Below are positions 1 to 8,046 of a DNA stretch of 36,563 bases, piece after piece (the stretch's first letter is position 1; every line of letters starts with the position of its first letter). Origin of the DNA: an uncultured Flavobacteriales bacterium (GTDB lineage Bacteria > Bacteroidota > Bacteroidia > Flavobacteriales_D > Sanyastnellaceae). The DNA is taken from contig CALBSW010000070.1 of assembly GCA_937967465.1 (NCBI GenBank), forward strand, positions 1 through 36,563. Reading direction: 5' to 3'. The notes beneath the pieces are model-generated. The model worked only from the letters and a program-made list of their open reading frames with translations, was not told where the DNA came from and ran no database searches. The position numbers and the translations under genes were made by a program.

Positions 1-171
1 TTTTTGAATTCCAATAAATACTGCAAGAACACTTTGGATTATATTAAGCAATGTTTTCATTTAAGTATTAGAATAAGAAGTTAACTATTTAATATACTGA
101 ATTATATTATTTTTTCAATAAATATCTGTTAAATTTTAATATTAAGTAATTGATTTTAAATGAGTTTGTTG
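1..171. other. AT-rich non-coding segment at a tRNA 3' end
   Basis: I find no convincing reading frame here on either strand. By hand count about 30 of the first 170 bases are G or C (about 18%), against a visibly G+C-rich composition in the rest of the window. The change is abrupt and coincides with the 3' end of the neighbouring minus-strand tRNA gene. This is the usual position of an integrated element or of a long AT-rich spacer. No copy of the tRNA 3' end is visible inside the segment, so a second attachment site would have to lie outside the window. Confidence 0.6.
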
Positions 172-245
172 TAGCGAGAGAGAGACTTGAACTCTCGACC
201 TCAGGATTATGAATCCTGCGCTCTAACCAGCTGAGCTACCTCGCC
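172..245 (-). tRNA. tRNA-Met (anticodon CAT)
   Basis: On the minus strand the sequence folds as a 74-nt cloverleaf. The acceptor stem is GGCGAGG paired with TCTCGCT, including G-U pairs at both ends. The D arm is GCTC/GAGC, the anticodon stem CAGGA/TCCTG with loop TTCATAA, and the T arm GAGAG/CTCTC around TTCAAGT. The anticodon is CAT and the discriminator base is A. The 3' CCA is not encoded, because CAA follows, so the CCA-adding enzyme encoded at 10688-12202 would be needed. An elongator methionine tRNA is the most likely identity, since the initiator-type C-A mismatch at 1-72 is absent. A lysidine-modified tRNA-Ile with the same anticodon cannot be excluded by eye. Confidence 0.9.
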
Positions 246-270
246 AAAGGCATTCCGTCGAAACGGGCGG

Positions 271-278
271 CAAATTTA
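271..278 (-). promoter_or_regulatory. Candidate -7 box for tRNA-Met
   Basis: On the minus strand this is TAAATTTG, a perfect match to the Bacteroidota -7 consensus TAnnTTTG. It sits 25 bases upstream of the tRNA 5' end, leaving room for a short 5' leader. I do not see a convincing -33 TTG element at the usual distance. Confidence 0.45.
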
Positions 279-377
279 TGGAAACCAAACTTGGCATGAC
301 GCTGTTTAGGGAATGTTGTCTTGTAAAAAGGGTGTGAGCCTGCGGTCTGGCGTATCTTTCCCGCAATCCAATTCTCA

Positions 378-764
378 ATGGATCGAGTTGAATTTCAAGT
401 AGAGGTGCCCATTCGGGCGAGTAAGGGGTCCATTTTCAGTCGGCTCAACAATCCGAGTGGCCTCTCGGAGTGGTTCGCGGATGACGTGAACATCAAAAAG
501 GACGTGTTCACGTTCTTCTGGGATGGGTCTGAGGAATCTGCCCGCCTGGTGACCCAGAAGCGGGAAGAGTTTGTCAAGTTCCGCTGGATGGAGCACGAGG
601 AAGAGGGTGCCAAGACGTTTTTCGAGATGCGCATCAAGATTGATCCGCTGACCGGGGATACTGCGTTGTTGGTGACCGACTTCGCTGAAGAGGACGAAGT
701 CGAAGAGGCGTCATTGCTGTGGGAAAAGCAGCTCAATGATCTGAAGCGGGTCCTCGGAGGTTGA
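378..764 (+). CDS. START-like domain protein
   Basis: A 128-residue protein beginning MDRVEFQVEVPIRAS. It matches the short START/SRPBCC-like proteins common in Bacteroidota: an N-terminal strand, then LNNPSGLSEWFADDV, a WDG turn, a central KFRWME strand and a C-terminal amphipathic helix ending LNDLKRVLGG. The fold normally forms a hydrophobic ligand pocket, but no ligand is known to me for this subgroup and I assign none. The gene is monocistronic. It is divergent from the tRNA and convergent with the methyltransferase gene that ends 16 bases downstream. The protein is acidic, soluble and has no signal peptide, so a cytoplasmic location is inferred. Confidence 0.8.
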   Translation: MDRVEFQVEVPIRASKGSIFSRLNNPSGLSEWFADDVNIKKDVFTFFWDGSEESARLVTQKREEFVKFRWMEHEEEGAKTFFEMRIKIDPLTGDTALLVTDFAEEDEVEEASLLWEKQLNDLKRVLGG

Positions 765-780
765 CCTCTTCCCTCCTGCC

Positions 781-1521
781 CTATGTGCCGCGCAGGTAAG
801 GGCGAATGAACCGCAGATACTCCTCGGTATAGTCGAGGGTGGCGGTGCCTTCCAATGTCAGCGTCTTGTCCTGATGAGGTTCAGCACGGCACGGCTGTTT
901 TGTCCATTCTGATGTGAACCGCTTGCAAGGCAAGTGAGCCATGGTGGTGATGTGTGTCGTGCACACGACGTGAAATCCGCTTCCTGGAGCCCATGAATGC
1001 CATTCCTCCAACCGGTCATATGGCCAGATTGTGCAGAGGCGTCCACCGGGCTTGAGCAGCAGTGATGCCGCTTTGACCAAGTCCCCCATTTTGAGGGTGT
1101 CGTCGTGACGTGCCAGGTTGCGCGCTTGGATGGGAGATTTGGGCTTGTCCCTGAAAAACGGTGGATTCGATACCATCAGGTCGACTTGGCCAATCTGATC
1201 GGGATGTGCTTCGGCAAACGATTGGATGGCGCCACTCCACGCGGATGCAGTTCTGCCTTCGAACGGGTGGCTGGCATAGTTTTCCTCGGATTGGCGGGCC
1301 GCTTCGGGTTCGATTTCGACCCCAATGACGTGGCTGCCTGCGGACATGCGCTGAAGGAGCATCAATCCGACGTAACCATTGCCAGAACCGACATCCATCG
1401 CCAGCTGTACCCCTTCGACAGGGGTGGTGGCCCCGAGGACAATGCCGTCCATGCCCACCTTCATTGCGGCGCCGTCTTGTTCGACGGAAAATGACTTGAA
1501 ATGGAAGGGCCCTTTGGCCAT
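781..1521 (-). CDS. trmN6: tRNA1(Val) (adenine(37)-N6)-methyltransferase
   Basis: A 246-residue class I SAM-dependent methyltransferase of the TrmN6/YfiC type. The SAM-binding motif DVGSGNG is at residues 43-49, an acidic loop (VEIEP) follows at about 68-72, and the catalytic amino-methyltransferase motif NPPFF is at 119-123. The N-terminal FHFKSFSVEQD and the MKVGMDGIVLGA segment are typical of the family, which methylates N6 of A37 in tRNA-Val. This is the last gene of a leftward eight-gene operon; its start lies one base past the stop of the PaaY-like gene. The function rests on motif recognition, and the exact tRNA target could differ in this phylum. Confidence 0.85.
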   Translation of the reverse strand: MAKGPFHFKSFSVEQDGAAMKVGMDGIVLGATTPVEGVQLAMDVGSGNGYVGLMLLQRMSAGSHVIGVEIEPEAARQSEENYASHPFEGRTASAWSGAIQSFAEAHPDQIGQVDLMVSNPPFFRDKPKSPIQARNLARHDDTLKMGDLVKAASLLLKPGGRLCTIWPYDRLEEWHSWAPGSGFHVVCTTHITTMAHLPCKRFTSEWTKQPCRAEPHQDKTLTLEGTATLDYTEEYLRFIRPYLRGT

Positions 1522-1522
1522 G

Positions 1523-2098
1523 TCAGTCGGCGCGTCGGCGCTGCCAGGTCTCGAATTCTGGAAAGTCCGCTTTGCGGTTCTCAGGTGCGGCTGTCAGCGG
1601 CTCGCATTCTTCCAGGAACGCTTGACAATCTGCAGGAAGCTGTTGATAGAGCCCTGTGCCTTCCACCTTGTGCGCCAGCATTTCTTCGCTCACTTGGCCA
1701 ATGACTTTGGCTGGATTACCAGCAACGATGGTCCTTCCCTCCCATTGGCTTTGGGCTTTCAGGAAGGCGAGCGCTCCGACGATGCAGCCTTCTCCAACGA
1801 CCACGTCGTCCATGATCACCGCATTCATTCCAATCATGCATTGCTTGCCGAGACGTGCGCCGTGCACCACTGCTCCGTGTCCGACATGGGCCCCTTCTGC
1901 AAGGTGGACGGTGGTGCCTGGAAACATGTGGATGACGCAGTTCTCCTGGACATTGCACCCGTCCTCCAGTACAATTCGGCCCCAGTCACCCCGCAATACG
2001 GCGCCCGGTCCGATGTAGCAATTCTTGCCGATGGTCACGTGTCCCAAGACCGTGGCTTGTGGGTGAACGTATGCCGTGGGGTCGATCACGGGCACCAT
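1523..2098 (-). CDS. PaaY-like gamma-carbonic-anhydrase-family protein
   Basis: A left-handed beta-helix protein of 191 residues when started at MVPVIDPTAYVHP. An upstream start at 2173 would overlap the thiolase gene and adds a non-homologous tail, so I reject it. Hexapeptide repeats run through roughly residues 10-130 (for example VLGHVTIGKNCYIGPGAVLR). The histidines expected for trimer-interface metal binding appear in VIHMFPG, AHVGHGAVVHGA. The family includes CaiE, PaaY and gamma carbonic anhydrases. The gene follows 17 bases after a 3-oxoadipyl-CoA thiolase, which favours the PaaY branch, a thioesterase that detoxifies stalled CoA intermediates of phenylacetate breakdown. That role is inferred from context; the fold is clear. 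Confidence 0.8.
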   Translation of the reverse strand: MVPVIDPTAYVHPQATVLGHVTIGKNCYIGPGAVLRGDWGRIVLEDGCNVQENCVIHMFPGTTVHLAEGAHVGHGAVVHGARLGKQCMIGMNAVIMDDVVVGEGCIVGALAFLKAQSQWEGRTIVAGNPAKVIGQVSEEMLAHKVEGTGLYQQLPADCQAFLEECEPLTAAPENRKADFPEFETWQRRRAD

Positions 2099-2115
2099 GC
2101 CTTTGAACGACTGGA

Positions 2116-3330
2116 TCACGCGGCGTTTGGATTGCGGAGAATGGTGGCATAGCCCTGCCCCACCCCGATGCACAATGTGACCAAGGCGTAGCGCCCACCG
2201 TTGCGGGCGAGTTGGCGTGCAGCAGTGAGGAGAATGCGTGCGCCTGTCATGCCCAGGGGGTGTCCCAGTGCAATGGCACCTCCTTGGGGGTTGATTCGGG
2301 CATCGTCGTCCGCCAAACCAAGGGACCGGGTGCAGGCCAGACTTTGGGCGGCGAAGGCCTCATTCAATTCAATGTGGTCCATGTCGGCCAGCGTCAGACC
2401 GGCTTTCGCGAGGGCCTTTTTCGAGGCCTCGACGGGACCGATTCCCATGATGCGCGGCTCCACACCAACGACGGCACTCGATGTGATTTGGGCCAGCGGG
2501 GTGAAGCCGTGCTGCTCGATGCCCGCTTCATTGGCCAGCAGCAAGGCACAGGCGCCATCGTTGAGTCCGCTGCTGTTTCCAGCGGTCACCGAGCCTCCCT
2601 CCTTTTTGAATGCAGGTCGGAGTTTGGCGAGGATCTCTTCCGTCGAATGGGGCTTGATGAATTCATCCGCATCCATCACGAGATCCTCTTGCTTTCGCCG
2701 GGGGATGTGCACAGGGATGATTTCCTCCGCGAAATGGCCGGCTTCCCGCGCAGCGGCGGCTTTCCGCTGGGACCAAGCCGCGAAACGGTCTTGATCTTCT
2801 CGGGCGATGTCGTGCAGTTCGACGAGGTTTTCCGCGGTGGTCCCCATGCCGTCCGTGCCGTATAGGGCATCGAGTTTGGGGTTGATGAAGCGCCAACCGA
2901 AGCTGCTGTCGTGCATTTCAGCATCCCGGCCAAATGGCTTGCTGGCTTTGCTGATGACCCAAGGACCGCGGGTCATGTGTTCCACGCCACCAGACACCAT
3001 GATGTTGGAATCCCCCATGTGAAGGGCACGGGAAGCGTGGATGGTGGCGGCCATTCCAGAGGCGCAGAGCCGGTTCACCGTTTCTCCTGGCACCGAAGTG
3101 GGCAATCCTGCCAGCAGAGCGGCCATGCGGGCCACATTTCGATTGTCTTCACCAGCTTGGTTGGCACACCCCATCAAGACGTCGCCAATGTGGGCGGGGT
3201 CAAAGTCGGGGTGGCGCTGCATCAGGGCCTGCAACACATGGGCAGCCAAATCGTCCGTGCGAACAGGGGCCAGCGTACCACCGAAGTTGCCGATGGGCGT
3301 GCGGATGCCGTCAATGAGATAGGCGTTCAT
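2116..3330 (-). CDS. pcaF: 3-oxoadipyl-CoA thiolase (acetyl-CoA acyltransferase)
   Basis: A 404-residue degradative thiolase. The nucleophile Cys89 lies in NRLCASGM, His357 in GHPLGMTGAR, and the second catalytic Cys387 in LCIGVGQG; NEAFAAQ is also present. The stretch VEHMTRGPWVISK and the opening RTPIGNFGG resemble PcaF/PaaJ thiolases rather than FadA. These split 3-oxoadipyl-CoA with CoA into succinyl-CoA and acetyl-CoA at the end of the beta-ketoadipate or phenylacetate routes. The adjoining PaaY-like gene supports the phenylacetate link. No ring-oxidation genes are present in the window, so a broader role in acyl-CoA metabolism remains possible. It starts 3 bases after the DUF4340-like gene, so the genes are cotranscribed. 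Confidence 0.88.
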   Translation of the reverse strand: MNAYLIDGIRTPIGNFGGTLAPVRTDDLAAHVLQALMQRHPDFDPAHIGDVLMGCANQAGEDNRNVARMAALLAGLPTSVPGETVNRLCASGMAATIHASRALHMGDSNIMVSGGVEHMTRGPWVISKASKPFGRDAEMHDSSFGWRFINPKLDALYGTDGMGTTAENLVELHDIAREDQDRFAAWSQRKAAAAREAGHFAEEIIPVHIPRRKQEDLVMDADEFIKPHSTEEILAKLRPAFKKEGGSVTAGNSSGLNDGACALLLANEAGIEQHGFTPLAQITSSAVVGVEPRIMGIGPVEASKKALAKAGLTLADMDHIELNEAFAAQSLACTRSLGLADDDARINPQGGAIALGHPLGMTGARILLTAARQLARNGGRYALVTLCIGVGQGYATILRNPNAA

Positions 3331-3333
3331 GGT

Positions 3334-4353
3334 TCAGGAGTCAAGGTTGCGCCAGAAGTCGAGGATGGGGTTGAAGACAAAGGTCTGCACCAAGGCGACC
3401 TCTTCTCCGACCACGGCATACATCCGGCTTCCGTCGTGGGTCATCAATTGTCCGTCGAGGTCGTATTCCTCGATGATGGGGGCTTTCCAATGGAGGTCCA
3501 TGGGGACGGTGCGGCCATTCTTGTACCGCACTTCCAGGTGCCATGCCGCTGGACTCGCTCTGAGGCTGTCTTCTTGGGACGGGCTGAGGTGACTGTCCCA
3601 CGTTTCAATGTGCACGTCACAGAAACGCAACCACTGGTCCTGCATGGCGCTTTGTGCCGGTGCTTTCGCCGTGGTCTCGACAAGCGTCAGCGTCTGCCCG
3701 GCCTCGGTCCAGCTGAGGGATGCGGCAGTGCCACGATCGTCGAGTGGGGTGCCTGAGATGGACTGGATGGACTCCGGATTGGATTCGTAAATGCCGGTGT
3801 ATCTCCACTCGTTTTCGGAGGTGAAAAACCGCGTGGACAGGAAGCCCGTAAAGCCCTCCATATGAGTGATGTAGGGCTCCGATGAGCGCCCCTTTCCGGG
3901 CAGTTCCAAAAGCATGTGGGTGCCGGTGTGACTTTGGGTGGGCGTGCCGATGAACCAAGTCTTGGTCGGGGTGTCGGCACCGTCGAGGTGGATGTCCACC
4001 CGCTTGCCGGATGCGGCCATCATCTTGAGGACGCCCTCCTTGGCTTTGGGTTGAACAGGCTGTCGCACGGAGACGCGCTTGAAGGTTTTCAGGAGCAGGT
4101 CCGTGGCGTCTTTTCGCGCCAGCCGCGAACCGTTTAGCGTCCACAAGCCCAGCGGATGGTCTGACCGCTCCAACACAGCCACCTGCCCTTGTGCATCGGC
4201 AATGCGGATGCGGGTCACCGCGGATGTGTCGGCGATGGCAAAATGCGTGCTCTCATCGGCCTCCAAAGCACCGGCTTCGGGCCGGGAGCCGAGGTAAATG
4301 GCGATGCCGGCGAGCAACAGGGCGGCGAAAAGGGTGATGCGGCTGCGCGTCAT
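3334..4353 (-). CDS. DUF4340-like membrane-anchored protein
   Basis: A 339-residue protein with one N-terminal membrane segment (about residues 6-22, ITLFAALLLAGIAIYLGS). A long beta-rich extracytoplasmic region follows, with repeats of the type VTRIRIAD...VAVLER and GLWTLNG. This matches the DUF4340 family, which is regularly found beside ABC-2 type permease and GldG-like genes. The gene lies 4 bases downstream of gldG in the same operon, so it is probably a periplasmic accessory of that transporter. No catalytic motif is visible and the biochemical role is unknown. Confidence 0.75.
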   Translation of the reverse strand: MTRSRITLFAALLLAGIAIYLGSRPEAGALEADESTHFAIADTSAVTRIRIADAQGQVAVLERSDHPLGLWTLNGSRLARKDATDLLLKTFKRVSVRQPVQPKAKEGVLKMMAASGKRVDIHLDGADTPTKTWFIGTPTQSHTGTHMLLELPGKGRSSEPYITHMEGFTGFLSTRFFTSENEWRYTGIYESNPESIQSISGTPLDDRGTAASLSWTEAGQTLTLVETTAKAPAQSAMQDQWLRFCDVHIETWDSHLSPSQEDSLRASPAAWHLEVRYKNGRTVPMDLHWKAPIIEEYDLDGQLMTHDGSRMYAVVGEEVALVQTFVFNPILDFWRNLDS

Positions 4354-4357
4354 GGGG

Positions 4358-6115
4358 TCAGGCTTTGCGGGTCCATCGGCGCCGGCGGAACGCGGGCATG
4401 GTCAGTCCAAGCAGGAGGACCAATGCGATGGGGGCGCCGAGGGCGGCGAGACTCCATTGCGTCTCGGAACCCAGGATGCGCTTTTCGTCCAATGGGCGGT
4501 AGGCGATGGATCTTGATCGAAGGCTGATTTGGGCGTCGTCGTCCAGGAGAAAGCTGACGGCGTTGAGCAGCCACTCCTTGTTGTCGTAGATGACGCGCTG
4601 GCTCAGCCGGTCGAATCCCAAGGGCAGTGGGGCGATTCCGCCTTCGACCGGTCGGGTGTTGTTGCGGATGAAGTCCGCGTCGGCCACGACAATCATGCGG
4701 CCATCGTCGGTGGATTCTTGGAAGGCAAAGTCCGGGTCGTCCCTCAGTTCCGGGTTGAGCCGCAACGCATAGAAACTGTTGAATTGTCCCTCCAGCAAAA
4801 CGGCAAGTGGGAAGCCTTCCGTTTGGTTCTGCTCAAAGTGCTCGGGCGGCAGGTTGACCACGGCACCGGCCACCCTGACCGGCGCATTGTAGACCACGGA
4901 GCGTGGGGAACTTCGAACGAGAACCTCGCTCGTCCGGTCGTCGTTGGCATTGACCAGGTCCAGTGAGCTGACGAAGTCAAAGTGGATCGGGTCGAGGTTG
5001 GCACAGATGGGATGCGCGTCTGGTGTGGACAAGGCCACGGGGGCGAAATACCAGCTGAACATCTGCATGTTCCGGTGATCGCCCATGGGACCGGCATTCA
5101 TCATGATGGGCGCGCACTGTGCGTCCAGCACCATGTTTCGGTTCAGCCGGATTCCATGATGGAAGAACCAGTCAAAGAGCCCAATCTCCCGTGTGGTGGC
5201 CAAGGTCTGCGTGTTGTTGCTCAGGCTGTCCCGGTCAGTCTCGAGGGGGTCGATCAGCCACAGCATTCGTCCCCCGTTCATCAGGTATTGATCCAGCAAC
5301 AACTTGTCGCGGTCGCTGAACGTGGAATCTGGGCCTGCCACAATCAAAGCGTCGTACTTGGGTTGACGCTGGGGTCGGCCTTCAACCCGTTCACAAAGGG
5401 CATCGACAGATCCGTCGAGGCGCACATCCACCACGTCCGTGGTTTCGGACAGTGTGTTGGTGAAGTCGGCCGTCTCCACCGGAAGCCAGCAACCGTGGCC
5501 TTGCAGGATGCCGACCACAGGGCGCCGACTGCGCATGCCTTGCCGGATGGCTTGACCGAGGTTGAACTCTACTTGATTGATGGCGTTCTGGACCATGACC
5601 TCGTCGGGGTCCATGTTCTCCGACCGCAGGAATTGAACAGGGTAATCCACGCCGCGCACCGTGACCATGGCGCAAGGCCAAATGTTTTGGAATGCGGTCA
5701 CCCCCGCCTCGCGGTGGGCGATCCGTGTGAAACGCAAGCCTTGCTCGTAGAGGGCCAGTTCGGTATCGCCAATGGTCTTTTCGTCGCCGGATTCGGCCAC
5801 ATCGATGAATTGCCAACGAACCTGCCCTCCACTCTTGCGGGCGAACGTCCGAAGCTTGGATTGGATCTCATCAGCCAGTCTGCGGTAGCGCGCTGGGAAG
5901 TCGCCTTCGAGGTAGCAGCGGACGAGCACCTCCTCCTCCCCTGCAGCGAGTTCGTCCAGCATGTCCTCCGTCGCCTGGGACAGGCTGTGTCGCTGGTCCT
6001 CGGTGACATCGAGACGAATGGGCCATTGTGCGAGAATGCCGAGGACGGCCATACTGAGCAGCGCTGCGCGCCACGCTTTTCCATCGGGCCCTTGAATCTG
6101 TTGAAGCCAGCTCAT
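4358..6115 (-). CDS. gldG: Gliding-motility-associated ABC transporter substrate-binding protein GldG
   Basis: A 585-residue protein starting MSWLQQIQGPDGKAWR. This start overlaps the gldF stop as ATGA; the longer reading frame back to 6247 lies wholly inside gldF and is rejected. A membrane segment spans about residues 14-34, and a second near the C terminus (about 556-573) is followed by a basic tail. Between them is a large periplasmic domain of the ABC_transp_aux type, with LRSENMDPDEVMVQNAINQV and LIVAGPDS...DQYLMNGGRMLWLIDP. GldG works with permease GldF and ATPase GldA. The ATPase gene is not in this window, which fits the separate location of gldA known in Flavobacterium. Confidence 0.88.
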   Translation of the reverse strand: MSWLQQIQGPDGKAWRAALLSMAVLGILAQWPIRLDVTEDQRHSLSQATEDMLDELAAGEEEVLVRCYLEGDFPARYRRLADEIQSKLRTFARKSGGQVRWQFIDVAESGDEKTIGDTELALYEQGLRFTRIAHREAGVTAFQNIWPCAMVTVRGVDYPVQFLRSENMDPDEVMVQNAINQVEFNLGQAIRQGMRSRRPVVGILQGHGCWLPVETADFTNTLSETTDVVDVRLDGSVDALCERVEGRPQRQPKYDALIVAGPDSTFSDRDKLLLDQYLMNGGRMLWLIDPLETDRDSLSNNTQTLATTREIGLFDWFFHHGIRLNRNMVLDAQCAPIMMNAGPMGDHRNMQMFSWYFAPVALSTPDAHPICANLDPIHFDFVSSLDLVNANDDRTSEVLVRSSPRSVVYNAPVRVAGAVVNLPPEHFEQNQTEGFPLAVLLEGQFNSFYALRLNPELRDDPDFAFQESTDDGRMIVVADADFIRNNTRPVEGGIAPLPLGFDRLSQRVIYDNKEWLLNAVSFLLDDDAQISLRSRSIAYRPLDEKRILGSETQWSLAALGAPIALVLLLGLTMPAFRRRRWTRKA

Positions 6116-6843
6116 GAACGTCCGGGTTGCAGGTGATGCTGGGCGAGCGCAAGCGCCAAGGTGATGTACGCCGCAAACCAGGCGACATCCCCCAAGACGA
6201 CCACGCCGGTGCCGATGGAACGGAAGTGGGTCTCCATGGCCAACCACAGGACCACGTGGTCCGCAGCGCCGAACAAGTCATAGGATCCCAGGGCGGACGG
6301 CCCGTAGTACAGCACGAGGCAGGCCAATGCAGAAGACAGGAAGGCGACCACTTGGCTGTCCGTTCGGGCGGAAGCGACCAAGCCGGTGGCCACAAATGCG
6401 GCACCCAGCAGGATCAATCCGAGGTACCCGGCGAGGACGGCACCCCCATCGATGTTGCCCGCCGGATTGCCCAAAGCATGGAGCACCGCATAGCCGGCCA
6501 GGGTCGGAAGAAGTGCGGCAACGACCAGCGTTGTGCCAGCGAGGAATTTGGCCCACACGATGCGGTGTGCATCCAATGGGTGGGTCAGCAGCAATTCCAG
6601 GGTGCCATTCTTGCGCTCCTCAGCGATCGACCGCATGGTGATGGCGGGAATCAGGAAGAGGAACACCCAAGGGGTGAACAGGAAGAACGACGTCAATTCT
6701 GCCACGCCGGTTTCCAGCAAGTTCCATTGACCGGGAAAGACCCAGTGGAACAATCCACTCACCAGCAGGAATACGGCAAGGACCACGGCCCCGATGACGG
6801 AGGACAGAAATGTGCGCAGTTCCTTTTTGTAGAGGGCCAACAT
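6112..6843 (-). CDS. gldF: Gliding-motility-associated ABC transporter permease GldF
   Basis: A 243-residue ABC-2 type permease starting MLALYKKELRTFLSS. It has about six hydrophobic segments, and the conserved cytoplasmic coupling region SIAEERKNGTLELLLTHPL lies between the second and third. In Flavobacterium johnsoniae GldF forms an inner-membrane ABC transporter with GldG and GldA. Its contribution to gliding and secretion varies between species, so motility of this organism should not be assumed. The stop overlaps the gldG start by four bases (ATGA), indicating translational coupling. A TAatTTCG box 10 bases upstream could give an internal promoter. Confidence 0.88.
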   Translation of the reverse strand: MLALYKKELRTFLSSVIGAVVLAVFLLVSGLFHWVFPGQWNLLETGVAELTSFFLFTPWVFLFLIPAITMRSIAEERKNGTLELLLTHPLDAHRIVWAKFLAGTTLVVAALLPTLAGYAVLHALGNPAGNIDGGAVLAGYLGLILLGAAFVATGLVASARTDSQVVAFLSSALACLVLYYGPSALGSYDLFGAADHVVLWLAMETHFRSIGTGVVVLGDVAWFAAYITLALALAQHHLQPGRS

Positions 6844-6853
6844 GAATCGAGCT

Positions 6854-6861
6854 CGAAATTA
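6854..6861 (-). promoter_or_regulatory. Possible internal promoter before gldF
   Basis: The minus strand reads TAATTTCG, seven of eight positions including the free ones, compared with TAnnTTTG. It ends 10 bases before the gldF start and overlaps the stop of the upstream ABM-like gene. It could give gldFG expression independent of the upstream genes. Evidence is a single near-match. Confidence 0.25.
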
Positions 6862-7152
6862 GGTTGCCCAAAGCAGGGAGTGGGTCTTGGCAACCGGCGG
6901 TTCTGCAAACAAAGCTTTCGTGGCAGGCCAGACTTCACCAAACAAGTCGCTGTGGCGATACGCATTGAGCGCCTCCTCTCCTTCCCAGACGCTGACCGTG
7001 CCCATCCGGTGCGGCGCGCCGGGGTCTTGAATCAGTTGCACGGAATGGCAGCCAGGCTGTCCGGCGATGTCGTCCCGATGGCGCTCGAACAAGGCGAGAA
7101 AAGCGGAGACCGACTCCGGCTGAAAGGTCATGTGGACGGTGCGCAGGATCAT
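6859..7152 (-). CDS. ABM-fold (antibiotic biosynthesis monooxygenase-like) protein
   Basis: A 97-residue protein starting MILRTVHMTFQPESV, one base after the stop of the SAM-cleaving enzyme gene. The longer start at 7188 would overlap that gene and is not favoured. The pattern fits the dimeric ferredoxin-like ABM fold: a beta strand, ESVSAFLALFERHRDDIAGQPGCHSVQLIQD, then VSVWEGEEALNAYRHSDLFGEVWPATK. Members include heme-degrading and quinone-oxidising monooxygenases as well as many of unknown activity. No substrate can be named. It is the second gene of the leftward operon, 15 bases before gldF. Confidence 0.75.
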   Translation of the reverse strand: MILRTVHMTFQPESVSAFLALFERHRDDIAGQPGCHSVQLIQDPGAPHRMGTVSVWEGEEALNAYRHSDLFGEVWPATKALFAEPPVAKTHSLLWAT

Positions 7153-7153
7153 G

Positions 7154-7999
7154 TCAGAGGAGGCTGCCCACTTGAGCTGCAGTGTCAAACTCGATGCGCA
7201 CGGTGTCGCCCACCTTCAGGCCAAACAGCTGACTCGCTCCGCCGCCACTGCCATCTGCACCGTGGTAGATGGCGATCTCCAGCAGCCCCATGTGATTGAA
7301 AAGGGCCACCCGCTCTCCGCTTGGAACCTCCGAATAGGCCCGGTGAATCTTGGTGACATTCATCCGAGCTGCGCGCAAAGGGATGTTGAACGGGCGCTCC
7401 TTTCCGACTTCCTTGAAGAGGCGTTGGTCGATGTTGGTCACGAGGTTGCCGAAGCTGTCGACATGCAGGATCACGCCCTGCAGGTAGTCTGCCCCTTGAA
7501 GCGGCCGTTGCCATTCGCTGTCCACCCAGCCGTTGGATTTGGGGCCAATCACGGCGGGGACCCCACCTTGGACCAGATGGCATGCCACTTGAACGAAGAC
7601 GTGCCGCTCGGGAAACGTCAGGATGTCGCTCTCGGAGGGAACTGAAATGTCGTGCAGTGCATCGGGTTCGCGATCGGCGATCAAACTGAAAATTCCGTCA
7701 TCGAGTCCGACGTAGAATTGGCCGCCGAGCTCCATGACTTTGTGCACGTAGTCTTCGGCTGGGTTGGTGTTGACGGCGATGATGTGGACGGTGCCTTTGG
7801 GGAAGTGGTCTGCCGTGGCCCGCAGGGCAAACGCCGCTTGGTTGGTGTCGAATGGCCGGATCCCATGGGTGATGTCGACGATTCTGACGGAAGGGTCGTG
7901 TTGGATGATGGCCGCCTTCATGGCCGCCGTGTAGAGGCTGTCCGCTCCGTAATCGGAGGTCAGGGTCACAATGCGGGGTGCGGAATCCGAAGTGCTCAT
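7154..7999 (-). CDS. SAM hydrolase / SAM hydroxide adenosyltransferase family (DUF62)
   Basis: A 281-residue member of the fluorinase/chlorinase/DUF62 family. The N-terminal TLTSDYGADSLYTAAMKAAI, the VDITHGIRPFD segment and the C-terminal HVDSFGNLVTNID are characteristic. Bacterial DUF62 enzymes use water or hydroxide to split S-adenosylmethionine into adenosine and methionine. The insertion typical of true fluorinases is not evident, so hydrolysis is the likelier activity. I prefer the ATG at 7999 to one at 8005, because a TTTG-type box ends at 8007 and would place the transcript start around 7999-8003. It is the first gene of the eight-gene operon. Confidence 0.85.
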   Translation of the reverse strand: MSTSDSAPRIVTLTSDYGADSLYTAAMKAAIIQHDPSVRIVDITHGIRPFDTNQAAFALRATADHFPKGTVHIIAVNTNPAEDYVHKVMELGGQFYVGLDDGIFSLIADREPDALHDISVPSESDILTFPERHVFVQVACHLVQGGVPAVIGPKSNGWVDSEWQRPLQGADYLQGVILHVDSFGNLVTNIDQRLFKEVGKERPFNIPLRAARMNVTKIHRAYSEVPSGERVALFNHMGLLEIAIYHGADGSGGGASQLFGLKVGDTVRIEFDTAAQVGSLL

Positions 8000-8006
8000 C
8001 GCCATT

Positions 8007-8014
8007 CAAAAATC
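8007..8014 (-). promoter_or_regulatory. Candidate -7 box for the leftward eight-gene operon
   Basis: The minus strand reads GATTTTTG, seven of eight against TAnnTTTG. It is followed after 7 bases by the ATG at 7999 and faces away from the phoH promoter box at 8031. It is the only promoter-like sequence between the two divergent units. Confidence 0.4.
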
Positions 8015-8030
8015 CGCAACACAGGCGGAG

Positions 8031-8038
8031 TAGCTTTG
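8031..8038 (+). promoter_or_regulatory. Candidate -7 box for the phoH-purC-tsaC-cca unit
   Basis: TAGCTTTG is a perfect match to TAnnTTTG, 39 bases before the phoH start. The expected transcript start (about 8043-8046) lies just ahead of a short open frame beginning at 8047. No clear -33 element is visible. Confidence 0.5.
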
Positions 8039-8046
8039 TAGTTCCA

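Noticed and set aside
6116..6247. A 44-codon N-terminal extension of GldG.
   Set aside because: It lies entirely within gldF in another frame; the ATGA overlap start gives the expected N-terminal membrane segment.
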